A stretch of DNA of 64,000 nt from assembly GCF_000189635.1 (NCBI RefSeq), contig NW_002476544.1, positions 434,001 through 498,000 of the forward strand. The letters run 5' to 3'. A program made the position numbers and the translations under genes. A model generated the notes under the pieces. It saw nothing but the letters and a program-made list of their open reading frames with translations. It was not told where the DNA came from and did no database searches. The stretch's first letter is position 1. Each line of letters opens with the position of its first letter. This DNA comes from Tetrahymena thermophila SB210 (lineage: Eukaryota > Ciliophora > Oligohymenophorea > Hymenostomatida > Tetrahymenidae). This document shows, piece after piece, positions 27,759-39,700 of the stretch.

Positions 27759-28758
27759 ATGCAAACTACAAGCGTTTTAACTAAAAAGAATTTTGCTCCT
27801 TTGAAGAATGAAAATGAAAAGCTAAATTTATTTGCAAATTAAGTAGATTAAATGAGAGATGACTTCGAAGATATGAAGCGCTCTAGAGAAGAAGCTAAGA
27901 AGTAATTAGAAGCAAAATTTTAAGATGTCCATAGGTAAAATAATTATATTGTCATTAATAATCTTAATATAAATGATAAAATTAAATCAAATATTATGAG
28001 TTAATTTAATTTTGCCTTATAAAAACAAAAGAAAGATATAAAATACTAAAGAGTTTATTGCAGCCGAAGGAAAGAGAATTAATGACACTCTTTTGGCTTT
28101 TTAATCAAAATTTGAAACTGAAATGAAGAATATAAAAACATATTTCCAAAAGTAACACGACGAATATACTGTTTAAGTTTAGCAGAGATTTGAAAAAGTA
28201 GAAGATGAAACAAAAAGATTAGATAAAAAAATAGATGATGAACGTGAAGAACGTTTAAGATAGTCAGATGAAAATCTAAGAGAAATAAGAAAGCAATTAG
28301 AGAGTAAATTTTTATTTTAAAATAATTAAACATGATTAATAAGTTTTTAGAGCAAGCCTTAAAATGATCACATAATTAACATATATTTAATGTATTAAAT
28401 AGCTTTGTTTTCATTATTTGATACTGAAAAAAGAGAAAGAATAGAAAGAGAAAAAGAAATTTTATAAAAGCTCGATGATGAAGCTTTTGCACTTAAAGAA
28501 ATGCTTGATAAGGAAAAAACTGAAAGAATATTAAAAATTAAGGAATTAAGAAATCACACTGATTTTGAATTAAAGGCTTAATAAAAATTCAATGAAGACT
28601 TTCATGCTAAAACTATTGACGAATTTCATCATGTTGTTAACAACATACAAGTAGAAATTGACAATCGTTTCAATCATTAAGATTAAATCATAGATAATCT
28701 ATCCAAATTAGTTAAAACACTTCAAGACACCCTTAAAGTAATTGGAAAAGATGTTTGA
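27759..28758 (+). CDS. SF-assemblin / beta-giardin family protein (267 aa)
   Basis: There are three exons, 27759-27934, 28032-28303 and 28403-28758, totalling 804 nt (268 codons with TGA). The introns are 97 and 99 bp with GT-AG ends. The protein is almost entirely charged coiled coil: DDFEDMKRSREEAKKQLEAK in exon 1, the family signature HRKIQNTKEFIAAEGKRIND across the first splice, and SLFDTEKRERIEREKEI after the second. Members of this family form striated microtubule-associated fibres (basal-body rootlets in algae and ciliates, the ventral disc of Giardia). The length is typical of the family. The first acceptor was chosen because it restores the HRKI reading; the nearer AG shifts the frame. 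A minus-strand standard-code ORF at 28079-28333 is a shadow. Confidence 0.88.
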
Positions 28759-30031
28759 TCAAATAATCATTTTAAAATATTTATTATTATTTCTCACTAA
28801 AAACCTCTTATTATTCTAATCTATATATCCTCTTTTATTTGAATATTTGACTTTTATGGTATTATATTATAATCTAATCTCCTAATATTTTTAATTTAAT
28901 TTCATTTTAATTTCATAATTTTATGAATGATATAAAAAAAAGAGAAGAATATTCATCTAATTTGTTAATAATTAGACATGTTTTATTTATGACTAATCTA
29001 TATTTTATTAAATATTAAATAAATTAAAAAAAGATAAAAACTTACAAAATATTTTATGATTTTTGACAATTTAGATAGATTTTATTCATAAAATAATTTA
29101 AAAAATTTAAATTTAATAAAATAGTAATTCTTAATTTGACATATTTTTTATTCCAGTTAATATCTTTATTGATTATATGAAAATTGATGTTATTGAAGTT
29201 AATGAAATTTATTTTTAAATTATTTTCATCCTTATTAAAAAATTTATAAGATGTTAAGTGTTAAAAACTATGAAATAAATTTTTTGTACTAAAATGTAAT
29301 GTTTTATTTATGTAGAAATTTTATTTTATTTTTAAGTTAAAAAATTATGAAAAATATGTTAAATGCCTAAGCGCTACATTATTTTATAGGACTAATTAGT
29401 TTAACTTTTTATAATTAATTGATTAAATCATATTGCCTTATAAAATACTAGGGAGCCATAAAATATTCGAAGCGATTTCAAATTTTATTAAATCATATTT
29501 TTCTAGTATATTATTTAATATTAATATTCCTAATATTATTAATAATAAAAATGGTAGCTTCTTAAAAGATATTTTCTAAATGAAAGACAATATCTGAAAA
29601 GATAAAAAAATTCTTAGAAAAATATAAAGAAATGAAATAATTTGAAGTAGTTTTTGGTATTATTGCTTTGAGGTAGTTTATTTTGAAAAATTAAGTATTA
29701 TTGAAATTAAAAATGGATGCTTAGGTTTTTTAATTCTTTTGAATAAAATATATTGAAAATAAATGAGTTAAGATTTAAAAAAAATAATAATAGCAATAAA
29801 TAAAGGGAGATATGATTTTGGTGTTAAAACTTTCAGAAATTTCGAAAAGATATACAAAAAATTTATAAATATCACTTTATGCAAGATCTAAATAATTCAA
29901 TAATTTTTGTTATCTTCTCAGTACCAAATTCTTTAACTGTATGTATTAGAATTGTAGAAAATTAATATATGCAAATTCTTAAACTTTTGAGCAGAAACTC
30001 AAAAAATGCAAGCTTATTTTTGCTTTTGAGC
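28759..30031. other. Gene-poor interval, 28.8-30.0 kb
   Basis: About 1.3 kb of AT-rich DNA lies between convergent genes. The only open stretch noticed (about 45 codons from 28,923) is low-complexity. No RNA gene or repeat was recognised. Confidence 0.5.
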
Positions 30032-30922
30032 TCATTAGAAAAATCCTTCCATATTAGAACCCATGCTTCCCATAGCGTTAAACATGGCTTGTTCAACTTA
30101 TTAGATGAGGATGATAATATCAGTGTTTTCAAGTACACTAGGTTATGCCATGATTTGCATTTAGTCTTCTTCTTCAACTTAGTACTCCTTGTAAATGTAA
30201 TCGTTAATAAGAGTACCCAAGATGACAGGGATCAATTAAACAGTTTCGTTTTATTAGGAGAGCTTTTTGACAATTGATTTAAGAAGTTCAGGTTGTTGTT
30301 AAAGAAGGTTGAGTTAGAAAGTTATGATATTTTTAAGGTCATCAATTCCTAAATTTTTGGTAGGTTTAATCTTTTCCTTGATTTTTTGACGGATAGCAGC
30401 CTAAAACATGTAAATTTCTTAATAGTGACCCTTTTCCATGAAGGAGATGACAGACTCTTCAAAATCATCATAAGAGATTTCCAATATCTCCAAAATAGCA
30501 GTTTAAGCTTTCTTAATAGTGTTTTCAACATCTTCGTTGTATTATAAAACTAATTTTTCGTATTCGTTGATATCAGTATCCATCTTTTCTCTTCTTTCAA
30601 ATCTATTTTTTAAGGTGAGGTCAACATATTCTTAATCAGCAAGTTCGAGAGAATATTCCATAACTTGGGAGATAGTATTCATGTCGTAATTCTTAGTATC
30701 TCCAAGAGTTTTTACTGTAATCTTCTTTGCGATTTATCTTGCCTTTTATAAATATTATGATTCATTAGTAGATCCTGCTTCATCGTCTTATCTTTAGGTT
30801 GTTTATTCAACTTTTTCTCCCTTTTAAGTTAAGTAATAGATGAGACCTACAGCAGCGGCAGCAGCAGCGGTCAAACCAACTAATTTCTTATTTTTCTCAA
30901 GTAATTAAACTATTTTTTCCAT
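30032..30922 (-). CDS. Orphan single-pass membrane protein (296 aa)
   Basis: This is a single-exon gene of 297 codons ending in TGA, read from 30922 down. The start MEKIVQLLEKNKKLVG leads into a small-residue hydrophobic segment (LTAAAAAAVGLIYYL, residues about 18-32), a signal anchor or membrane helix. A long, charged, mostly helical domain follows, with IAKKITVKTLGD, LELADQEYVDLTLKNRFERR and YDDFEESVISFMEKGHYQEI. The C-terminus is methionine/glycine-rich (FNAMGSMGSNMEGFFQ). I do not recognise the family. An N-terminal anchor with a large soluble part would fit an organelle- or ER-anchored protein, which is inference. Codon use is noticeably less AT-biased than in the neighbouring intergenic DNA, as expected for a well-expressed gene. 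Several standard-code ORFs on both strands between 29,962 and 30,531 are shadows. Confidence 0.8.
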
Positions 30923-31828
30923 TTTAATAACTAAATTTGTTTATTAATTAATTAATTTATATACTTATTTCTTGATATTTTTTATCTTTTAATTTATTAT
31001 ATATATATTTTAATTTGAGGTATTTGCTTTTTATTTCTTATTTTCCTTAAGTATCTCTTTTTAAAATCATATCAATTACTTTGTTATTTCTTAATAAAAA
31101 TCTTTCTCTCCTCCCATCACCTCTCCACCATATTGATTGAAATTTCTATTTAGTTCAATACTAACTCCTCTACAACTTGATGACATTTATTTCATACTCT
31201 TTTTATTTTTTGTTTAAAAAGCATAAGAAAATAAATAGCTCATCTACTCAATTTTCAAATCAATCATAAGTTATTTGTAATTTTGAAAATACTTCAATTT
31301 AAAAATCAACTTTATAATATCCTTTAGTAATCTTTACATATTTATCAATAATTTAAAAAATTTAAATTTATTAATATAAAACTTCAAATTTAAATTTATC
31401 AACTAAGCTTATTTTACTTAAACTTTGTTTTAAAACAAAATGTGTATATTTTTTTAATTGATTTATTTGAAAATTATAGAAATTGATGTAAATATTTAAT
31501 CTTTTTCAACTATAAATCTCTTGAATATTATAAATGATCAACCTCTAAAAGATAAAGCTTAATTTAATTTATATTAAAAAAATTTAATATTTAATTTTAA
31601 TTTATTTTCCATTTTTTAAATTTATTTTATTACCAATTAAAAATTCCTCAAATTAACTAATTGTAAAAATTTAAATTTAAAAAATTTTATTTTAATAAAT
31701 TATTCGTTTAATAATAGGGATGGGATGATATGAAGATGTTATTAAATTAATTTTATTTAAACAATATTTTTAAGTGATTGGTTATATAAAAAAAAGTAAC
31801 ATAAAATAATACTTATTTCTTTTAAGAT
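30923..31828. other. Intergenic region 30.9-31.8 kb
   Basis: AT-rich with no open frame of note. A relatively GC-richer patch at about 31,105-31,190 (cctcccatcacctctccacc) stands out from the background, but no function can be assigned. Presumed to contain the promoter of the orphan gene and the 3' end of the giant surface-protein gene. Confidence 0.45.
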
Positions 31829-33761
31829 TCACATAAAAAATATTAAAATAATTACCATAATTAATATATTAAGACTTAACTTTTATTTATTTGTTGTGTT
31901 GTTTGTTGATGCATTTTATTTATCTTGTATACATTTACCTGTTGAATCAATTGTTAAAAAGCAAACACAGTCATCGGAGATACTACTCTTCGAAAATCCC
32001 TATTAAGTGCATGCTATCATATTAGCTGCACAGTAACCTTTTCCCACAGAATCACATTAAGTAGGATATGAGCATATTTAATTACTATTAGTAACAAACC
32101 CTAACTAAATACATAAAGTAGGACATTAGCTTTATATTTCTTAGCATTTGGGTACTTTACAAGAAGAGGATTAATTTGAATCCTAAATAAATCCATAATT
32201 TGAAATACAATAAGAATCTTTTCCATAACAAATATTTTCATTATAACAGTTTTAATAAGTAGGAGTAGTACATGATAGATCTAAAGAAGATTTAGGTATT
32301 AATCCAAATTAGGTCACACATAAAGAAGTAGCCACACACATTCCACTATTAGAGCTATTTAAGCAAGAATCAATTGTTGTTTAAACACAAACACCATCAT
32401 TTTTTGTAGGGTCTTGTATATATCCTTATAGTTAGCAGGCTACAAATTCTTTTGCACATTATTTACCAGTCAAACAATTAGTAGGAAATTCGCAAAATAA
32501 TCCTTAATTTGATTTAACAAAACCCATATTTATGCAATATTTGGTTGTTATTGCAGGGTCACAGTTATTTTATGTAGGATCATAACAATCAATTGCAGTA
32601 GGAATTTTACATGTAGTTGGATTAGACTAATCACTTATAAATCCTATAAATAAGATCATAAAAATAAATATAATTTAAATTTATTTTTACTTATTTTTAA
32701 ATACCTTAAAGTGTGCAGGCAGTTATATAAGGTGCACACATTTTTTATCCTAAACAGTTTGTAGGATATTAGCAAGTCTTTTAATTTTACACTTGAACAT
32801 ACCCTTTTTAACTACAAGGACTTTCTTGGTAAGAACAAAGTTATTTTGTTTAATCTAAACACTGTTCATCTGTAGGAGCAATACATGAGTCGCTGCTATC
32901 ACTCTTTATATAACCCTATTTTTGATATATATTTATTAAAAATGAATAATATTTTTTAACTTCAATTATTTATTTACAAGCAATATGCATGCTGTAATGT
33001 TGCTTGCACACATACCTCTTTATGATAAGCAATTATTAGGTACAGTGCATAAATTATTAGTAGGAACACTGATATCTCTTATCCAACCTCTAGAAGGGCA
33101 AGGAATATTTCCTTTTCTACAAAGATACAAATTATTCTGGTTCTAATATAATAAACAAATTTTAAATTAAAAAAAAACATTTTTTATTTTCCTTGATTAC
33201 AATGCATTGATCATCTGTTGGACTTATGCAAGTATCGTCAGTTGGACTCTTTAAGTATCCACCATACAGACCTTATTAAAAATATATGAATGTAAAAAAT
33301 AAAATAATTAGAAAATTAAATATACATGCAGTAAGATTTGCTCCACATTATGGATTCTATTAGTCTAAGCAGTTTGGTAAAACGCAGAAATAGTCTGTAA
33401 TCTTATTTTTTACTTGTACATACCCTTTTTATCCACAAATATTTACAGGAAGACCTGGCCTGCAAAGAGATTGTGTGTTGTCTAAACAATCAGCATCAGT
33501 AGGTGTAGTACAAGAATAATCAGTAGCAGATGTTACATAACCTTAATACTTGCAAGCTGTTAAATTAGGAGCACATTAGTAACCTGTAAGACAATTCGCT
33601 GGAGGTAAGCAGGTATTATTATTTGGATTTTTAACCCAGCCTCTTCCAGTACAAAAAGTTGAGGTAGCAGAGCAAAGCTATAAACCTGTTGATGAAGATG
33701 CTGCACAATCATAGTCTTATGGATATTAGCAAGAATCATCAACTTGACTTTTTACAAAACC
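31829..33761 (-). other. Giant gene: exons 39-43 and C-terminal GPI-anchor-like tail
   Basis: Exons are 33326-33761, 33201-33271, 32978-33142, 32705-32915 and 31829-32643. They encode further modules (CLDQTKQLC, CLNSSNSGMC, CSYPTQCD) and then a Ser/Asn/Thr-rich linker and a hydrophobic end of about 16 residues before TGA. Phases alternate between 0 and 1 here, so this portion was not built by the symmetric exon-pair duplication. The 71-nt exon 40 was placed by frame and module pattern and is the least certain of the set. Confidence 0.72.
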
Positions 33762-36700
33762 CTATTTTAATAAAAGATATATAAATTAAAAAGTTTAATA
33801 AATAGTAATTATCTAATAAAAATTTGATCTCATTAAAATTAAAAATAAACATTTTTAAAAAACATTTAGATTATTAATCTTCTTATAAAAACTTACTTAA
33901 GAAGTGCAAGCTGTAAATTATACGGAGCACCATTCACCTTTAAGACAATTAGGAGACTAACAGGTAAAATTATTAGGTCCAGTGGCAATCCAACCTTTTA
34001 AAATGCAAAACGAGTTAGGCACGCATGCAAAAATATTAGAAGTATTCATGCAATCCGAATCTTCTGGAACTATGCATTGATTAGAAGTTCCTTATACGTA
34101 TCCAAATTTATATTAACAAGCAGTAATAGTAGAAGAACACTGGTTTGATAAGTTAATGCAGTCTTGTTAATTATTATATGCACAAGAGTATTAATTTGGT
34201 TGAGTAGTTAATTACCATCCCTTTTAAGAGCAAACAAAAGAAGGCAAACGGCATGCAAATAAATTTTTATTTTGGTCATCACAATCTGCTTCTGTAGGAA
34301 CAATACAAGTGTTATCAGAATAATTTTTTATCAATCCTTGTGTGTATTAGCATGCTGTTAATCCATAAGAGCAATTAGGTCCCACTAAGCAATTTGAAGG
34401 TGAAGTACAAGTATCATTTGAGGAGCTCTTTTGATATCCTATTGATACGCAGTATTAATTTCCAGATTTGCACAAATATAAGTTATTAGAATTCATGCAG
34501 TCAGAGTCTGATGGAATTATGCATTTATTTGTTGTTGAATCTGGAGCATAACCATAAACAAATTAGCATACGGACATAGATGGACCACAGTCTGAACCAA
34601 CAGCACATGTGCTTGGTGGTACACAGTAGTCATTAACAGTATCTTTTACCCAACCAAAGCTTTAACAGAGAGAAATTAGAGAATCAGAAGAGCATTAATA
34701 TTTATTTAATGTTGTATTACTACAATCATAATTGCTTGGTGTTACGCATTTATTATTACTAATGCTCTTAACATACCCCAGCTTGTAGCAAACTATCTTT
34801 GTAGTACCACATTAAAAACCTGTAGTGCAACTAGCAGGAAAAACGCAGTTATTACCTGAAGATGATTTTACAAAACCAATGTTGAGACAATTTTATTAGT
34901 AGATACCTGTTCTGCACAGTTATGTATTTTATGGATTTTTACAATCATCATATTATGGGATCATACATTAAAAATTAGTTGATGAAGTTGGTATATATCC
35001 ATTATAAAGACAAGCTTAGGAAGCCTAATTGCTGCCACATTACTGCCCAGATAAGCAATTACTTGGTACTTGGCATTAACCAGCTGTAGAACTATTCAAA
35101 ACATAACCTAACTAAGTGCAGAAAGGATTACCTGTACGGCATACATATAAGTTTGCTGAATTGAGGCAATCAACAACTGTCGGTTAAACACATTAATTCG
35201 AAGTAGTGCTTTGTATATATCCAAAATAGTAAAGACAAACTACTAGTCCAGAAGCACATTAATTATTTATGGTACAATCAGTGGGTAAAACACATGTGTC
35301 GTTTACTTAGCTTTTGAAAAAACCTAGATTTGTACAATATGTATTACCTACTTTGCATGCATATAATTAGGTATTATCATTGCAGGTATTAATATCAGGA
35401 GCCACACAAGTATTGCTAGAGGAATTTTTTATTAAACCAAAAGTAAATTAGCAAGCTGATTTACCAGGGGCACAGTCATTTACCCCTGTGCAAGAAGTAG
35501 GTAGATTACAACTATTATTTGTTGATGATTTAATATATCCTTTACTAGTACAAAAAGTTATATCAGCCCTGCATAAAAAAGGATTATTTACTGTATCAGC
35601 ACAATCGTAATCACCAGGAACAACACATATATTATTAGTGCTTGAAAGATATCCAATATATTAGCCTTTTATATTTTATTTTTTTTAGAATGAAAAGAAT
35701 AAAAATAAAACAAAATTGAAAATAAATAAAATATTTTATTAGAAATGATTATATGAAATATATTTAAAATGAGTTTAAATTTATAAATTATTTTGTGTCA
35801 ATATAATTCTAATTACTATTTCAATAATGTAAGAAATATTTTAAGTAAATAAATAATTTAAAATAAATATTATTTAGTTGGTAAGTTGGTTAATTAAAAA
35901 TATATTTAATAATTTATTTACATGCTGTTAATCCATTTCCACAATATGGCTAATTTAAACAATAAGATGGAGCAACACAGTAAAAAGAATTTTAAACTGA
36001 AGTTTATATAATCCATCCTCTGCTAGTACAAAATGTAATATCAGAGCGGCATAGATACGTATTTGAGGTATTAAAGCAATCAGAATCCGAAGGCACAACG
36101 CAGTTATTTCCTGAAGAAGATTTTATATAGCCTATTTTCAAATTTGAAAAACAGATTTTAAACTATTTTTGAGAGAATAATAATTTACCATAATATTAGC
36201 AAGCTGTATATCCTGATTAGCATTAGTTTCCTGATAAGCAATTGGAAGGTACTACACAAGAAAAATTTGTTGAACTTACTGCTAGCCAATTTTACTACCT
36301 ACAAGCAAATGTACTTAGTCTACATGCAAATATATTAGTTTAGTTAGAGCAATCAGAATCTATTTAAAATAATTTTTCTTTTATATATATAATATCTTAA
36401 ACTAAAATACCTGTTGGTTAAATGCATTAATTAGTGGTAAAATCATTGACTAATCCATAAACATATTAACAAGCTGTCAGTCCCTATTAACAACTATTAT
36501 TGGATTAGCAATTAGTTAATGTTGGTGCAGTACAATAATATTAATTAGTTGCTGTTGTTTAAATATAACCCATAAGCATGCATGTATTACTTGATTAAGC
36601 GCATGCATACTAGTTACTTTATAAAAGACAATCTGAATCAGTTGGAGTTATGCAAGTCCCTGGGTTAGTTGTGCTAGAAACGAACCCTAAATAAATATTT

Positions 36701-39700
36701 CAATAAATAATGATAAATAAGAAAAAAAATTTTTAATTTACCTAAATATGGGCACGCAGTCTATCCTGAATTACAATAAGAAGAATTCAAGCAATTACTT
36801 GGAATAGAACACGTATATTTATTAGCATTAATATTTTTAGGCCAACCTTACTTCTAACAAAAAGAATTAGAATTCTAACATGCATAAATATTATTTGTAT
36901 TCACACAATCAAATGCTATTTTAAAAGTAAAAGTGTATTAACAAATTAATTTTTTCAAATTATATTTTACGAGTTGGAATAACACAGTCATTCGAAGACT
37001 AGCTCTTGACATATCCATATAAATATTAACATGAAGATTGCTAGTATTAACAATAATTTAATCCCGTATTAGTACACTAAGCTTAGAGAATAGGTATGCA
37101 ATACAAATTTGAAGTGCTAGCAACAATCCATCCATAAACATTACAGAAATTTGTAGTTTAAGCACAAGCGTAAATATTTGAAGTGTTGCTACAATCTTAA
37201 GTTGTTGGAATTTTACAGCTATTATTTGAACTGTTCTTAACATATCCTAATTTATTTAAATTAAATGATAAATAATTTTTATAAAATTTATAAAAAAATA
37301 ATTTTTAAATGAAGTTTTTGATTGAAAAATTTATTTTTTTTAAATGCCATAAAAAGAAAAATACATTAACTTCTTTTTAAAATAAAAAAAATTAAAAAAT
37401 TTACCTTAATATAAGCAAGCTGTATATTGAGATGAGCAGGCACTACTATTAGTTGAACAATCTGTAGGTAATACACAACTACCATTTGAATTACTCTTCT
37501 TGAAATATAACTACCTGCAATAAGATGTTGCTGAATTACAGCTGTAAATTTTAGTTGAATCAAGACAATCAGTAGCTTTATTAGTTAGATAAAATATTAT
37601 TAACTATTATTAAAAAACTATAAATTTTACTAGATGGTGCCAGACAGTTTCCATTTTGATCATAGTTAAATCCATATTAATACACACAAGCTGTTTCATT
37701 TGAACTGCAAGAAGGAGATTACTAGCAAGTGCTTGATGATGGAGGAACACAGTAAAAATTATTAGCATCTTTTTACCATCCATATAGAATACATTAGTTT
37801 GTAGACTAAGCACATGCTAATGTATTAGCTTGATTTAAACAATCTGATTAAGATGGTACAATACAATCATTAGAATTTTGACTTTTAACAAAACCTAATA
37901 TACAAATAATTAAAATATCAGATTAAGAAAAATAATAATTTATACCCTAAACTGTACAAGATTGGTATGAAGGCGAACATAGACCTGCTCCTACTTGTCC
38001 ACAATTTGATGGCACTTTACAAGAGTCATTTGGTGTATCTTGTTAAAAATTTATTTATCTACAGTAATGGGTTGCCAATCTGCACCCATATATACCAGCC
38101 AAATGCTAGCATTAATAACCTAATTATAAAAAAATGTTTAAAACATTATTTTAGAGAATTTATTACTATTTGGAATAGAGCAAATATTATTAGAATTTAC
38201 TAATCCATACAAAAAGGAACATGCATTTCCATCATTTAAACATTATGAAGAACCTTAACAAGCACTTAATGTGGGTGGATCACAATAATAATTATTTGAA
38301 TTACTATTTTTAACCCATCCAAATTGTTAAACACAATAATTAGTTAAAAGAGCACATGCATATAAATTAGTTTATTATTAGCAATCATAAGAAGTTGGTT
38401 GTTAACAGTTATCATTTGAAGAGGTTTTAACATATCCTAATTTATTTATTTTTTTTAAATATTGAAAAAATACATTTTTTAATTAATAAAAAAACCTTAA
38501 TAAGTGCAAGAAGTGTAAGCCGCAGCACACATATTTAAATCTGTAAGGCAAGTTGTTGGAAGTGTGCAAGTTTCATTTGATTAATTCTTCAAGAAGTTTT
38601 ATTATCCACAAAGAGTTGTTTAATCTCTACAAGCGTAAATATTTTAAGTATTTAAGCAATCAGCAGCTAATAATAAAATATAATATAGATATAAAAATAA
38701 TTTCAAAAATTTTAAATTACGGTATGGTTAACTACAAATATTAGATGATTTTATAACAAATCCATAATACCAAACACAAGCTGATTCATTTGATGTACAA
38801 TGTGAGCTTCCTGTACATGAAGCTATACTTGGAGGATTACAGAACTATTATGTAGTGTCTTTGACCCAACCATATTAGGCTACACACATATTTGTTGACA
38901 ATGCACAAGCATAAGCGTTAGATTATTTGCTACAATCTGAAGATAATGGATTAACGCAATTATTACTTGAAGTGTCTTTGACATATCCTTCAAAATTTAA
39001 TAAATATTTAATATTTAAAGCTTGAAATAGAAATTATACCTTAATAAGTGCAAGAATTATATCCTGGAGTACACAATCCAGGATCTGTTAAACAAGTTGT
39101 AGGTAGGGTACATGATCCACCTGAGCTTAACAAAAAGTTTTATTATCTACAAAAAAAGCCATCTAATCTACAAGTATAGATGTTTGAAGTATTAACACAA
39201 TCAGAAGCTTTAGAAATAAAAAATACTTAAAATTAAAAGAGGTTATTAATTTATTTACGCTAAGGAATGTCGCATTTACCATTAGTGTTATTAATATATC
39301 CATATAACCATACACATGCTGATTCATTATAATTGCAATTTGAAGTATCAAAACAAGAACTCGAAGTTGGGGCTACGCAATATGAAAATGTTGAATCTTT
39401 AATCCATCCATATTTATTTACACAAGTATTAGATGACATAGCACAAGCATATATATTTGTTTGATCTGAACAGTCTGAAGATAGAGGTTCAATACATTAA
39501 TTGCTTGTAGTACTTTTAACAAATCCTATATTTTATTTGGTTTCATAATTTTCAAAAAAAAAATATAGTTATACCTTAATATGTGCATGAAGTATAACCA
39601 GGAGTACATTTATCTGAAGCTGAAAGGCAAGTAGTGGGTAATTTACATGTGTAATTAGGGCTATTTTGTTCAAAATTTTACAAGCGACAAAAAAAATTTG

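Noticed and set aside
28079-28333. 84-codon minus-strand hydrophobic ORF
   Set aside because: It is the antisense shadow of the charged coiled coil of SF-assemblin. AT-rich antisense of Lys/Glu codons commonly reads as Phe/Leu-rich protein.
28923-29060. Short open frame of about 45 codons after the SF-assemblin gene
   Set aside because: Low-complexity Lys/Ile/Asn composition with no recognised motif and no neighbour relation; indistinguishable from AT-rich background under a code with one stop codon.
29962-30531. Overlapping standard-code ORFs on both strands (71, 102 and 60 codons)
   Set aside because: All are shadow frames in or just beside the 296-residue minus-strand gene, whose frame is continuous under the ciliate code.
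35666-35921. Possible gene boundary splitting the giant gene into two
   Set aside because: The interval behaves as an intron: GT-AG ends, and joining T with GC restores a Cys codon in the module pattern. No signal peptide, start or TGA stop marks a break.
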